Shown: positions 1-8,207, counted from the stretch's first letter. The stretch is 64,000 bases of DNA from Hyphomicrobium sp. 12-62-95 (GCA_002279935.1 NCCZ01000021.1:1-64000), one strand, 5' to 3'. Notes: generated from the letters alone by a model not told the origin. Numbers and translations are program-made.

Positions 1-32
1 CCGCCGAGTGAGACGCCTTCGGCAAGAAAACT

Positions 33-52
33 ACCTGATTCGAGAATCAGGT
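33..52. repeat. Near-perfect 20-bp palindrome
   Basis: Arms ACCTGATTC and GAATCAGGT are separated by two bases. No T-tract follows on either strand, so it is an unassigned palindrome (binding site or repeat end). It lies just beyond the 3' end of the minus-strand gene that begins the window. Confidence 0.4.
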
Positions 53-110
53 CAGCGGGTTGCGCACGTGACGTTGGAATGAAGGCACTGAAGCAGGACT
101 TTATTTGATA

Positions 111-545
111 TCATTTATTTAAAAAAATCAAGAATGAAAAAAATTCGGATGCATTGTCCAGTGAGGACCGTCCAGTTGAAGGTATCCTTGAATTATACAG
201 TGATGGTACGGCTCTTGTCGGTCTCGTGAGTTCTGCGTCCTGCAAGGCAGATCCACGAACGATTGCCTCGCACAGCACCATAAAGATGGATGTCGTCAGA
301 ACGAGAATTCTGGCGATGAAAGCCATCATGGTCAGGCGCGATGGCGCGTAGCCGCGCCGCGGGCCATTGCCCGCCTCCGCAAACGGCTTTTGTGTGCTGA
401 GATCCCCTTCAACCAACATCTGCTCTTGAAGGCGCTTCCGATAGCGCTCAAGCACCCAGCGCACCGGAAGCCACAGCGTGATCAGTGGCCAAAACACGAA
501 CCGCACAGTCGCTTTCAAACCGCTTGCAAGAAAACCATCAAGCAT
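111..545 (-). CDS. Small membrane protein, unknown function
   Basis: About 144 residues from the ATG at 545, preceded by GGGAGGAAC seven bases upstream. A longer reading frame upstream lacks that ribosome site and was not used. Two hydrophobic stretches are visible, one near residues 12-30 (rich in F, W, L, V) and one near 73-92 (MMAFIARILVLTTSIFMVL), joined by a charged stretch with RYRKRLQEQ. This suggests a two-span inner-membrane protein. The 3' end is AT-rich and the C-terminus (FFSFLIFLNK) looks like read-through into non-coding DNA, so the natural end may have been lost. I do not recognise the family. It lies beside a thermonuclease gene and a umuC remnant, a patchwork context typical of mobile DNA. 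Confidence 0.5.
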   Translation of the reverse strand: MLDGFLASGLKATVRFVFWPLITLWLPVRWVLERYRKRLQEQMLVEGDLSTQKPFAEAGNGPRRGYAPSRLTMMAFIARILVLTTSIFMVLCEAIVRGSALQDAELTRPTRAVPSLYNSRIPSTGRSSLDNASEFFSFLIFLNK

Positions 546-653
546 CACTGTTCCTCCCAAAGCCGCAGCGGGAAATTCCGCTGACCCGATGAGGGCGAAC
601 TGGTGCGCTCTGAGGCTCACTCAAGGCTTTGAAGGACACCAATGAGCAGCGAG

Positions 654-1136
654 CTATTGCCAGAGCCCTTGCGCCGCTTCACGGGCCGCGTCTACTTCCT
701 GCGCATAGAAGCCTTTGGAGTAGCGCCCAAAGTCCCGGGCAAAGCCGGCCCGCACCATCAAGGACCCGACATCAACTCCGTCCGACGCACACTGCATCAC
801 AATGCGCTTGTAGCGGTCCGTATCGACCTGCGCGCAGGTGAGTGCACCGCTCTCCAGTACGTATTGCAAGGCCAGCGTGCTGTTCCTGAAGAGTGGTTCG
901 TTCTTCTCTGGCGCATCGACGCCCCACAGTCGGATCTTGAGGCCTGAGGCAACGAAGGTATCACCGTCAATGACCCGCTCCAAAGCCATCGGCTTATGGG
1001 CGAGCTCATCTGCCGATACGGGCCAGACCCAACTCGCGGCCATAACGAGCACCGCGATAAAAATGGACAGGAAAAGACAAGCTCGGCCCCAGTCACGCAA
1101 TTCTTCGACATCTCCGGCGTATCGGGTGATCCCCAT
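654..1136 (-). CDS. Thermonuclease-like (SNase) secreted nuclease
   Basis: 160 residues. A hydrophobic N-terminal segment (about residues 20-42, ending near SADELA) looks like a signal peptide or anchor. The staphylococcal-nuclease fold follows: VIDGDTF near 55, LKIRLWGVDAPE near 66-77, and a distal DRYKR-like basic segment, covering the usual Asp and Arg active-site positions. Family members cleave DNA and RNA with calcium outside the cytoplasm. The first dozen codons, including the ATG at 1136, lie inside a duplicated umuC fragment, so the annotated start was captured by recombination. A TTG at 1100, just before the hydrophobic segment, may be the original start. The function call is solid and the start is uncertain. 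Confidence 0.75.
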   Translation of the reverse strand: MGITRYAGDVEELRDWGRACLFLSIFIAVLVMAASWVWPVSADELAHKPMALERVIDGDTFVASGLKIRLWGVDAPEKNEPLFRNSTLALQYVLESGALTCAQVDTDRYKRIVMQCASDGVDVGSLMVRAGFARDFGRYSKGFYAQEVDAAREAAQGLWQ

Positions 1137-1497
1137 AACGCGCCTTGGGTCTCGGTTTGCGAGAAGAGATCCAGCAGAATGATGCCCGCCTTTTTGTAGC
1201 GAAACCCCGGCTTGTACAGCGCCCGCAAAATCTCATTCCCGGTACGGAGGAGGGCGGCGGTGTCCGAGGTGGCAACCGGCAGGGCTAAACCTGCGCTTGG
1301 GCTGTATTGCGGCTGGTCCGGGCGGAAGCGGTTGGTGTGGAGGAAGACGGTGACGTAGCCGGCGGCGAGACCGTTGCGGCGCAGTTTTTCTGCGGCCCGT
1401 TCGGTATCAATGTCAGCTCCGCGTCCTTCAGCCGGCCGCTCCCGCATGCCGGCCCCGCTTCTCCATTGCGCGCTTCGGTATAGGCGGTCAAAGCCTG
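1111..1497 (-). pseudogene. umuC fragment (second, broken copy)
   Basis: The DNA at 1111-1408 matches 3412-3710 inside the intact umuC almost base for base, with scattered substitutions. The same residues are read (NEILRALYKPGFRYKKAGI, then QTETQGALWGSPDTPE). Beyond 1408 the match is interrupted by about 60 bp and resumes near 1466-1497 (SQALTAYTE versus SEALSAYSE in umuC), with a TTCGGTAT direct repeat flanking the extra segment. Only a C-terminal piece of the polymerase survives, without start or palm domain, so it is non-functional. It abuts the 3' end of hipA and supplies the start codon of the neighbouring nuclease gene. Confidence 0.8.
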
Positions 1498-1505
1498 CGA
1501 TCTAT

Positions 1506-2816
1506 CTAGGCAGGGTCTCCTAGCTTCTTGGGTGCGCCATCGAATGCATAGGGGTTGAGAAATTGCCGTCCCCACATGACGCCCCGATCGACTAACGATA
1601 AAGCAGCCTCATCGGCAATCTCCGCCCAGCTGGCCCGGATCGTTGCGATCTGCTGCTCGATGACCTCTATCGCCGCTTTCTCGCTTAACAGAAAATGCGG
1701 TGCCGCCTCTATGCAGGTCGCCAGCGTGCTCATACGCTTCTCTCCCACGATGAAGAGGGCCTGATTGGCCTCGCGCGCGTTTCTGATTTGAGGGCAAATA
1801 TCGTAGGCTGGCGTCAATGTCAGCGATTTCCCATCCCAAAACGCCGCATGATTGCGCGCGTGGTCATCGGTATTGCTGCACAGCACGTTGAACACAAGCC
1901 GGCCAAATAACTCAAGCAGCGACTTCTTAGGCTCCGTGAACCGCCTCCGGATGATTTCAGCAAGATCCTGATAGCTACCGTAACGGCCCATCATCTCATC
2001 AAGACCGAACATCGTGAGCGCCGAGACCATCGACTTTCGTGTCCACCCGCGCTCAATCTTCACACGGTCGAACCGCTCGATCAATAAAACGTCCTTCCCA
2101 CCGGCCTGCTTGAGTTCCGTGTGGGCAACGTTAAGTCCAAGCTTGGCCGCCATGCGCATGGCCACAAATTCCATTTTGACGACATTCATGACGTCCGAGA
2201 TCGAGGAGAATTTCGCAACGTACTTCTTCGTGTCCGTCTCGATACTGGCCTTTGGGCGCGCACCGCCCAAACTGGTACCATGGAAAAGCGCCTGCTCGAG
2301 GTCAGGCGCTATAGGAACCCCTGCTACGACGCGCTGCGCCGCCTCCATCAGTTCCTCGAGAGACGCTTGCGATCCGACGCGCGGCACATAGTTCGATGAT
2401 GACGTCTGAAAATCCAATGCCCCAATGCGATCGGATCCTGACTGGAGATAATAGGTGAGCTCGTCAATCTGATCCACATCGATCGCATCGCCCTTGTGGC
2501 CAAATATCCGATTGATTATGACGCGGCGTCCCCACGCATCAGGCGCTCCATCTCGCAAGCACCCAGCCATCGTGAGTCCGGTCAGAGGCTCAATAACCCC
2601 GGCCCTCAGGGGCAGCTCTGGCTCATAAAGCGCCCGTGCGTCCGGTAATCCAAGATAGCTGCGCCCGTAGTTAAAGACCTGGCGCTTGCCATCGCTTTCG
2701 ATGCGCCCTGTGATTACGGGCTCGGTTTTGCCAGGAAGCCATTGCCACACGAACACCTCCTTGGGGGAGCTGTCGAGAGAGAGAACCGTTTGCCTTAGCC
2801 GGTTCCTAGAAATCAT
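1506..2816 (-). CDS. hipA: HipA-family serine/threonine kinase toxin
   Basis: 436 residues, the normal length for HipA. In E. coli this kinase inactivates glutamyl-tRNA synthetase by phosphorylation and induces growth arrest until bound by HipB. Visible here are an N-terminal HipA domain, a glycine-rich nucleotide loop TSLGGARPKA (181-190), the catalytic loop NTDDHARN (315-322) and the metal-binding region LTPAYDICP just after 330. The start overlaps the last 11 bases of the upstream XRE gene, the standard antitoxin-first arrangement with translational coupling. All key kinase motifs are present, so it should be active. The target in this organism is not deducible. Confidence 0.9.
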   Translation of the reverse strand: MISRNRLRQTVLSLDSSPKEVFVWQWLPGKTEPVITGRIESDGKRQVFNYGRSYLGLPDARALYEPELPLRAGVIEPLTGLTMAGCLRDGAPDAWGRRVIINRIFGHKGDAIDVDQIDELTYYLQSGSDRIGALDFQTSSSNYVPRVGSQASLEELMEAAQRVVAGVPIAPDLEQALFHGTSLGGARPKASIETDTKKYVAKFSSISDVMNVVKMEFVAMRMAAKLGLNVAHTELKQAGGKDVLLIERFDRVKIERGWTRKSMVSALTMFGLDEMMGRYGSYQDLAEIIRRRFTEPKKSLLELFGRLVFNVLCSNTDDHARNHAAFWDGKSLTLTPAYDICPQIRNAREANQALFIVGEKRMSTLATCIEAAPHFLLSEKAAIEVIEQQIATIRASWAEIADEAALSLVDRGVMWGRQFLNPYAFDGAPKKLGDPA

Positions 2817-3144
2817 CTTTCACAGGCTTTCTCGAGGCACGCGCCGACCGCGGCTGAAGCATCAGCATACGCTCCTGCGCCGCCGTTCTAGCGTTCAGCG
2901 TCTCCTCGTCGGCATTGAACAGCTCGATACCAAGGATCGAGGCAACCTCAAAAACAGCGCCAATCGCGCAACCTGGGTCTCCCTGCTCGATACGCTGCAG
3001 AAGTCCACGTGACACAGCCGCCCGCTCTGCCAATTCCGCAAGCGTGAGCTTGCGCTCAAGACGCTCCATACGGATCACCTGGGCCAATAACGTTAGGCCG
3101 GTCTTTGTGTACCGGGAATATGGGCGAGTTACTGGTTTTGCCAT
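2806..3144 (-). CDS. hipB: HipB-like XRE antitoxin and repressor
   Basis: 112 residues with a helix-turn-helix at about 26-80 (LTLAELAERAAVSRGLLQRIEQG). It precedes and overlaps hipA, so it is the presumed antitoxin that binds HipA and represses the operon. The C-terminal 30 residues are basic (SARASRKPVKDDF) and likely flexible, as in HipB where the tail contacts the toxin. The upstream region is AT-rich and carries a repeated GATCTATTAA/GGTCTATTAA element near 3152 and 3233, a candidate operator, but this is weak. It lies between an intact and a broken copy of umuC, so the pair may have entered with a rearrangement. Confidence 0.85.
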   Translation of the reverse strand: MAKPVTRPYSRYTKTGLTLLAQVIRMERLERKLTLAELAERAAVSRGLLQRIEQGDPGCAIGAVFEVASILGIELFNADEETLNARTAAQERMLMLQPRSARASRKPVKDDF

Positions 3145-3250
3145 GCTATTGATCTATTAATCAGTCACAAGAACCTTCTAAGACCTGTTTATAGATCATC
3201 TTATCAAAGATGCGGCGCCGCTGTCAATTTAAAGGTCTATTAAAGAATAC

Positions 3251-4516
3251 TTAAGTAACCGACACCAGCTCTGACCACGCGGTTGTATAGTTGCGGGATT
3301 TCTGATCGCAGCGCATCTGCCAGCCGCGCTGCACGCCGCTCGCCGCAAACCGCACCGTCTGGCGGCCGTGCCGGCGATTGATCGTGTCGATGGCGCCGAG
3401 AAGACTCTGTCTCTCCGGCGTATCGGGTGATCCCCACAGAGCGCCTTGGGTCTCAGTTTGCGGGATGAGGTCCGGCAGAATGATGCCAGCCTTTTTGTAG
3501 CGAAACCCTGGCTTGTAGAGCGCCCGCAAAATCTCATTCCCGGAACGGAGCAGGGTGGCGGTGTCGGCGGTGGCGACCGGCAGGGCTAAACCTGCGCTAG
3601 GGCTATATTGCGGCTGGTCCGGCCGGAAGCGGTTGGTCTGCAGGAAGACGGTGACGTAGCCAGCGGCGAGACCGTTGCGGCGCAGTTTCTCCGCAGCGCG
3701 TTCGCTATAAGCGCTCAAGGCCTCAGAGAGCTCCTCTAGCCTTGTCACGGGCCGGCCGAACGATCGGGAGACGCAGATCGATTGCTTGGGGGCCGGAGAC
3801 AGCTCGAGACCGTGACAGGGAAGGCCGCACAGCTCCAGCACCAGGCGCTCCAGCACCACGCCGAAGTTTCGGCGGATGGCTTTGGGATCGGCTTGCCGCA
3901 AATCGAGTGGGGTTTTGATGCCGATGGCCTTGAGCTTCTCGGCCGTGCGCCGGGCAATCCCCCAGATGTCTTCCAGCTCGATCGCGGACAGGGCCTTGGT
4001 CTGCGCCTCTTTCTCTATGAGGATGCACAGGCCATTGTAGGCGGGTGTCTTCTTGGCGGTGCGGTTCGCCACCTTGGCGAGCGTCTTGGTGGGACCGATC
4101 CCGACCGAGACCGGGATCCCCGTCCATTGCTGGACTTTGGCTCGCAGGGACTGCGCGTAGTCCTCCAGACGGTTCTCAAAGCCTGCGAGACCCAGAAAGG
4201 CCTCATCGATCGAATAGACCTCGAGCAGGGGGGTGAAATGGGAGAGCACCTCCATCACCCGCGCGCTCATATCCCCGTAGAGCGTGTAATTGGATGAGCG
4301 CACCATCACGCCCTGCGTCTTGATCCGCTCTTTGCACAGATGCCAAGGCTCGCCCATGGCGATCCCGAGCGCCTTGGCCTCGTTGGAGCGGGCAATCACA
4401 CAGCCATCATTATTGGAGAGCACCACAATCGGTTTGCCGCGCAGCCTTGGATCGAACACCCTCTCGCAAGAGGCGTAGAAATTGTTGCAATCGACCAGGG
4501 CAATGGGCGCACTCAT
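3251..4516 (-). CDS. umuC: DNA polymerase V catalytic subunit UmuC
   Basis: 421 residues, the usual length of UmuC. A Y-family translesion polymerase active with processed UmuD during the SOS response. Motifs: VDCNNFYASCERVF at the N-terminus with the first catalytic Asp, YSIDEAF near residue 100 with the second metal-binding acidic pair, a helix-hairpin-helix region near 170-210, and the C-terminal little-finger domain. The start codon overlaps the umuD stop by four bases, so the two are translated together. A C-terminal part (3412-3710) is duplicated at 1111-1408. Expected to be DNA-damage inducible through the LexA site ahead of umuD. Confidence 0.95.
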   Translation of the reverse strand: MSAPIALVDCNNFYASCERVFDPRLRGKPIVVLSNNDGCVIARSNEAKALGIAMGEPWHLCKERIKTQGVMVRSSNYTLYGDMSARVMEVLSHFTPLLEVYSIDEAFLGLAGFENRLEDYAQSLRAKVQQWTGIPVSVGIGPTKTLAKVANRTAKKTPAYNGLCILIEKEAQTKALSAIELEDIWGIARRTAEKLKAIGIKTPLDLRQADPKAIRRNFGVVLERLVLELCGLPCHGLELSPAPKQSICVSRSFGRPVTRLEELSEALSAYSERAAEKLRRNGLAAGYVTVFLQTNRFRPDQPQYSPSAGLALPVATADTATLLRSGNEILRALYKPGFRYKKAGIILPDLIPQTETQGALWGSPDTPERQSLLGAIDTINRRHGRQTVRFAASGVQRGWQMRCDQKSRNYTTAWSELVSVT

Positions 4517-4956
4517 GCGGCCAACATTCGGATCGTGTGCCGCACCACGCCCCAGATCTCGAACTGGCTGGCCTCGTTGATCTCAACCGGTTTGAACGCG
4601 GGGTTGGCCGCTTCGAGCCAGACGCGATCGCCCTTGCGGCGCAGGATCTTGATCGTGAAGGCGCCCTCCAGCACGGCCAGGATCACCGAGCCGTTCTGCG
4701 CGGTCAGCGCCCGGTCGATGACCGCGATATCGCCCGGGAATATCCCCAGCCCAATCATGCTCTCGCCGCTCACGCGCACGGCAAACGTGGCGGCCGGATG
4801 CGCGATCAGCAGCTCATTAAAATCGAGCGGGCGATCCAGATAATCCTCGGCGGGCGAGGGGAACCCCGCCGGTACCGGACACTGGTACACGGGTATGCGG
4901 TGATGGATGCGCGCTTCGCAGGGAAGCGGCGCTGTGGTTTCTGGTAGTGGTGGCAT
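4513..4956 (-). CDS. umuD: UmuD-like S24 peptidase, SOS polymerase subunit
   Basis: 147 residues from the ATG at 4956. Ala-Gly cleavage site in CPVPAGFPSP, nucleophile Ser in VSGESMIG, and general-base Lys in LEGAFTIKIL. RecA filaments trigger self-cleavage, producing UmuD' for polymerase V. Classical UmuD is cleaved at Cys-Gly; this one has Ala-Gly as in LexA. A longer frame begins at a TTG at 5004, but that TTG is part of the promoter -35 box and the LexA operator lies between it and 4956, so the longer form would translate promoter DNA. The ATG has an AGGCGGGG ribosome site. Operon with umuC. Confidence 0.92.
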   Translation of the reverse strand: MPPLPETTAPLPCEARIHHRIPVYQCPVPAGFPSPAEDYLDRPLDFNELLIAHPAATFAVRVSGESMIGLGIFPGDIAVIDRALTAQNGSVILAVLEGAFTIKILRRKGDRVWLEAANPAFKPVEINEASQFEIWGVVRHTIRMLAA

Positions 4957-4970
4957 GGCCCCGCCTTTTT

Positions 4971-5004
4971 GTTCATCATCTGTTCTATTCGGTGGGGAAG
5001 TCAA
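4971..5004 (-). promoter_or_regulatory. umuDC promoter with alphaproteobacterial SOS box
   Basis: GTTC at 4971-4974 and GTTC at 4982-4985, spaced exactly seven bases, form the direct-repeat LexA site typical of alphaproteobacteria. Read on the minus strand, TTGACT (4999-5004) and GATGAT (4975-4980) are an 18-bp-spaced -35/-10 pair. The operator overlaps the -10 box, as expected for LexA repression. The umuD ATG lies about 15 bp downstream of the box. Confidence 0.85.
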
Positions 5005-5091
5005 GAACCTTTGACAGGCCCTCTGAACCGATGAGGGTCATTAGAATTTTTTGTAATACATTCAGACGATATATCCTACTTTACACTAAAA

Positions 5092-5177
5092 ACGTCTAAC
5101 GTCACAGCATTATTGACGTGTAGAAGCACAGCATGATATACGTGTAATAGCACGACAATAAAAACGTGCTGGATCAC
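5092..5177 (+). repeat. Four direct repeats with an exact 24-bp period before fic
   Basis: Copies begin at 5092, 5116, 5140 and 5164: ACGTCTAACGTCAC, ACGTGTAGAAGCAC, ACGTGTAATAGCAC and ACGTGCTGGATCAC. The middle copies have a small dyad, GTG-N6-CAC. The last copy ends six bases before the fic start codon and occupies the place of its ribosome site; no clear Shine-Dalgarno is visible. Likely an operator array for a repressor. Confidence 0.7.
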
Positions 5178-5182
5178 GAACA

Positions 5183-6706
5183 ATGTCCAAGCCTCATGAA
5201 AAGCTCGCCGACTCTCTAGCCGCCCTGAAAACCCTCCAGGAGGATGGCCGCCGCGTTTTTCAATCGAGCGAGTTTAGCCGCACCGACCGAGAACGCCTCC
5301 TGAAGAACGGCTTCCTGCGCGACATCATTCGGGGCTGGCTCATGTCCGCAGGCCCGAACACCCGCGAGGAAGATAGCACACCCTGGTATGCCTCCTTCTG
5401 GGAGTTTTGCGCCTGCTACGCTGCCGCGCGATTCGGTCAGGACTGGCATCTTTCGCCCGAGCAGTCGTTGCTCCTCCATGCGCAGAATTCCACAATTCCG
5501 GCGCAAGCCCTCATCTATGCGCCCAGGGCCAGCGGCAACACCACAGCCTTGCCGTTCGAAACCTCACTCTACGATGTCAAAACGAACGGCATGCCGCCGC
5601 CTCCTGACCTCATGATGCAAGACGGCCTTCGCATCTATCGACCAGCCGCCGCTCTGGTCCGAATCCCGGACGCGTTCTTCACCCGCCAACCGGTTGAGGC
5701 GCAGATCGCCCTCTCTTCCATTAAAGACAGCTCAGAACTGCTCACGCGCTTGCTGGAGGAGGGCCGCTCAACCTACGCCGGTCGTCTCGCTGGTGCCATG
5801 CGGCGCACCGGACGCGCCGACATTGCTGATGAAATCCTTTCCACCATGAAGCGCGCAGACTATGACGTCCGGGAAACCGATCCCTTTGCCGCCGACCAAC
5901 CTCTGGCTGATCTCGCGGGCAACTTTTCCCCCGTGGTCGCCCGCATCAAAGCGCTTTGGTCCACGCACCGCGACGACGTTCTCGCTCTATCTCCGCCAGT
6001 CCCAGGATTGCCGCAGGATAAGAACGCCTATCTCAAAGCCGTCGATGAAATCTATAAAAGCGATGCCTATCATTCGCTGTCGATTGAGGGCTATACGGTC
6101 TCGCTCGAGCTGATCGAACGCGTCCGCTCCGGCCAGTGGAACCCCGATGCTTCCGAGGCCGATCGCAAAAACAAGGACGCGCTCGCCGCACGCGGCTACT
6201 GGCAAGCCTTCCAAAGCGTCAAGGCAACACTCGGGCAGATCCTCGAGGGAGCCGACGCCGGCGCGCTCGTAAAGTCAGCCATCCGAGACTGGTACGCCGA
6301 GCTCTTTCAACCCTCCGTTGCCGCCGGCGTTCTCCCGCCTAGCGCCCTCGCCGGTTACCGCACGATCCCGATCTATCTTCGCGGTTCGCGCCATGTCCCT
6401 CCGCGGTGGGAATCCTTGCCGGACGCCATGATAGCTCTTCTTGCCTTGCTCAAGGATGAGCCCCATCCCTATGTTCGCGCTGTCCTAGGACACTGGATGC
6501 TTGGATACATCCATCCCTTTCCCGACGGAAACGGCCGCACAGCCCGGTTTCTGATGAACGCGATGCTCGCCTCAGGCGGCTTTCCTTGGCTGGTCATCCG
6601 CGTTGAGGATCGGGCCCTCTACCTAGAGGCGCTCGAAGCCGCCAGTGTGGGAGGGGATCTTAAACCGTTCGCGTCGTTCATCGCCGGAAGGCTTGGCAAA
6701 TCATGA
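5183..6706 (+). CDS. Fic-family AMP-transferase, self-inhibited type
   Basis: 507 residues. The Fic core HPFPDGNGRTAR (444-455) is canonical; the His activates a hydroxyl on a target protein for transfer of AMP from ATP. SLSIEG at 298-303 fits the (S/T)xxxE(G/N) inhibitory motif placed N-terminal to the Fic core (class II), in which the Glu blocks ATP, consistent with the absence of a separate antitoxin gene nearby. The roughly 280-residue N-terminal region has no motif I recognise and probably selects the target. The ATG at 5183 follows directly after a four-copy 24-bp repeat array, so transcription and perhaps translation are controlled by a repeat-binding protein not evident nearby. Confidence 0.9.
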   Translation: MSKPHEKLADSLAALKTLQEDGRRVFQSSEFSRTDRERLLKNGFLRDIIRGWLMSAGPNTREEDSTPWYASFWEFCACYAAARFGQDWHLSPEQSLLLHAQNSTIPAQALIYAPRASGNTTALPFETSLYDVKTNGMPPPPDLMMQDGLRIYRPAAALVRIPDAFFTRQPVEAQIALSSIKDSSELLTRLLEEGRSTYAGRLAGAMRRTGRADIADEILSTMKRADYDVRETDPFAADQPLADLAGNFSPVVARIKALWSTHRDDVLALSPPVPGLPQDKNAYLKAVDEIYKSDAYHSLSIEGYTVSLELIERVRSGQWNPDASEADRKNKDALAARGYWQAFQSVKATLGQILEGADAGALVKSAIRDWYAELFQPSVAAGVLPPSALAGYRTIPIYLRGSRHVPPRWESLPDAMIALLALLKDEPHPYVRAVLGHWMLGYIHPFPDGNGRTARFLMNAMLASGGFPWLVIRVEDRALYLEALEAASVGGDLKPFASFIAGRLGKS

Positions 6707-7222
6707 GAGGCCTGAGCGGGTAAAAACGCCCTGTAGATAAAGACAGCATCGAGGATGGGCACAGGAGCTTGAACTAGATTTTTGGACCTTACGGTATGCA
6801 GAGTAAGCGGACGTCGGGCTGGTTGGCCGGCGTTATCTATTGAGCGGAGATGTGACGTCCGCTCTGCCGTCAGAAGTCGCCAAGAGCATGAAGGCAGCGA
6901 AGGGCCAATTGCATCGTTTAACGTGGCGGAGCGAACGTCCGGTCTTACTCAACGTTCGCTGTCCAAGTATCTGGCGCCGGCCCCCTGCGTTTCATCGAAG
7001 CCGATGTCCCTTCGACCCGCTTCCGAATTGAGTTCGGAGCCCTGAATTAACAACAACGTTTAGGCTGGGCGTGCGTCTTCAAAGGAGGTTCTTTGGTGCT
7101 GCTCAGCCATCCTGGAAGTAGGCTTCGAAGCTGTCGTCCATGCATTGCATCCAAATTGTGTGATGCTTGGGCGCCAAGGTACCCGTCAGTGTGGAGCGAT
7201 AGTTGTCGGCCAACGATTCAGT
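6707..7222. other. Intergenic stretch without a supported gene
   Basis: About 500 bp between the 3' ends of fic and the DmmA-like gene. Short open frames on the plus strand lack ribosome sites and family resemblance. Phrases such as GACGTCCGCT and GAACGTCCGGT recur, suggesting decayed intergenic repeats. No clear terminator was found. Confidence 0.4.
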
Positions 7223-7801
7223 TTACCGGCGTGGCGTTCCTAGGTATGTGCCCGACTCGAAGTCGTAATGGGAATGGATTCGGAGCGTGGTTCCGCAGCC
7301 GGAGCAGCTGGGGATTTCGTCGGTTGAGGGGAAGACGGTGGAGCAGCACAAGCACCGGATTATTAGCCCGGTTGGGCTTCTGACGTCTTTGATCACGGCC
7401 TCTCTGTCGATTCCGCTGCGTTCTGCAAGGTCGCAGATTAGACTCACCATCCAAGGTGTCCCGCTGGCGTAGATTCTGACGGGGCTCTCGGCATTCAAGT
7501 CAAATGTAGCGACGCAGCGAACGAGACCCAAGATCGTGGGTTCCAGATGCAGTTCGATGTCATGCAACCGCATTAGCCGTTCGACGTGTCGGTGGATTGG
7601 TCGGCCTGTATCTGCGTAGACGACAGTCTTGCGGCCGGTCATTGGCGGTGTGGACTTCAGAATTCTCTCGATGGACAGGGCGCCTTCGCCGTCGGCCGCC
7701 AGTATGTGGTGCTGCGCGTAGTGATCTGTGAGGAGGCCGAGGAAAGTCTCGTCAACTGGCAGAATTTTCCAGCCATCCTGGGTCGTGGGAGGCTCGACCA
7801 T
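7223..7801 (-). CDS. DmmA-like zinc-ribbon oxidoreductase subunit
   Basis: 192 residues. The middle part (RIYASGTPWMVSLICDLAERSG, about 109-130 in pieces) resembles the end of a ferredoxin-reductase NAD-binding domain, and the C-terminus has a CLCC...CSGCG zinc ribbon followed by H-YDFESGTYLG. This layout resembles DmmA, a subunit of bacterial dimethylamine monooxygenase, recognised from memory with moderate certainty. The DmmB and DmmC partners are not in the window. It starts 16 bp after the Rid gene with a GGAGGGCCGAGGA leader and is the last gene of a three-gene minus-strand operon with an FAD oxidoreductase. A role in electron supply for amine oxidation is inferred. Confidence 0.6.
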   Translation of the reverse strand: MVEPPTTQDGWKILPVDETFLGLLTDHYAQHHILAADGEGALSIERILKSTPPMTGRKTVVYADTGRPIHRHVERLMRLHDIELHLEPTILGLVRCVATFDLNAESPVRIYASGTPWMVSLICDLAERSGIDREAVIKDVRSPTGLIIRCLCCSTVFPSTDEIPSCSGCGTTLRIHSHYDFESGTYLGTPRR

Positions 7802-7817
7802 TCCTCGGCCCTCCCAT

Positions 7818-8207
7818 TCAGCTTATCTTTGCAAAGGCCTCGATCTCGACCTTTTGCCACGGGCGTAGCATTGATGTGACCTGCACTAGGGTGCTGGCTG
7901 GCCGGATCTTGTCGAAGGTTTCAAGGTGGGCTCGGGCCACGTCTTCGGCGTCGTTGATGTCGCGCAGATAGACGACGGTGCGGACGACATCGTTGGCTGA
8001 AGCGCCTGCTTCAGAGAGCGCCTTTTCGATGATTGCGATCGCCGCTCGCGCCTGGACATAAGCGTCGCTCTTTTCGTGTCCGGCGGGGGCGCATGTCCCG
8101 GAAACGTGGACATCGTTGCCTGCACGGACCGCGCGAGAATAACCAAACACGCCCTCATAGGCGCCGCCGGACGAAATATTGCGGCGATCAATAGGTGCTT
8201 CGGCCAT
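7818..8207 (-). CDS. Rid (YjgF/YER057c/UK114) family protein
   Basis: 129 residues with a full Rid fold: GVFGYSRAVRAGNDVHVSGT near the N-terminus and VEIEAFAKI at the end. RidA hydrolyses reactive enamine/imine intermediates made by PLP or flavin amine enzymes. In true RidA a conserved Arg lies in the PAR(S/T) motif; here the matching segment reads IRPASTLVQV, with Ser in its place. The protein therefore belongs to one of the Rid subfamilies without that Arg, and imine deaminase activity cannot be assumed. It follows the FAD oxidoreductase gene by 31 bp, which fits handling of an imine product. Confidence 0.85.
   Translation of the reverse strand: MAEAPIDRRNISSGGAYEGVFGYSRAVRAGNDVHVSGTCAPAGHEKSDAYVQARAAIAIIEKALSEAGASANDVVRTVVYLRDINDAEDVARAHLETFDKIRPASTLVQVTSMLRPWQKVEIEAFAKIS

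Noticed and set aside
4957..5004. Extended umuD start at a TTG
   Set aside because: The TTG is the promoter -35 hexamer and the LexA site lies between it and the ATG at 4956.
6782..7383. Plus-strand frames between fic and the DmmA-like gene
   Set aside because: No ribosome sites, no recognisable protein sequence, and the right part overlaps the DmmA-like gene in antisense.
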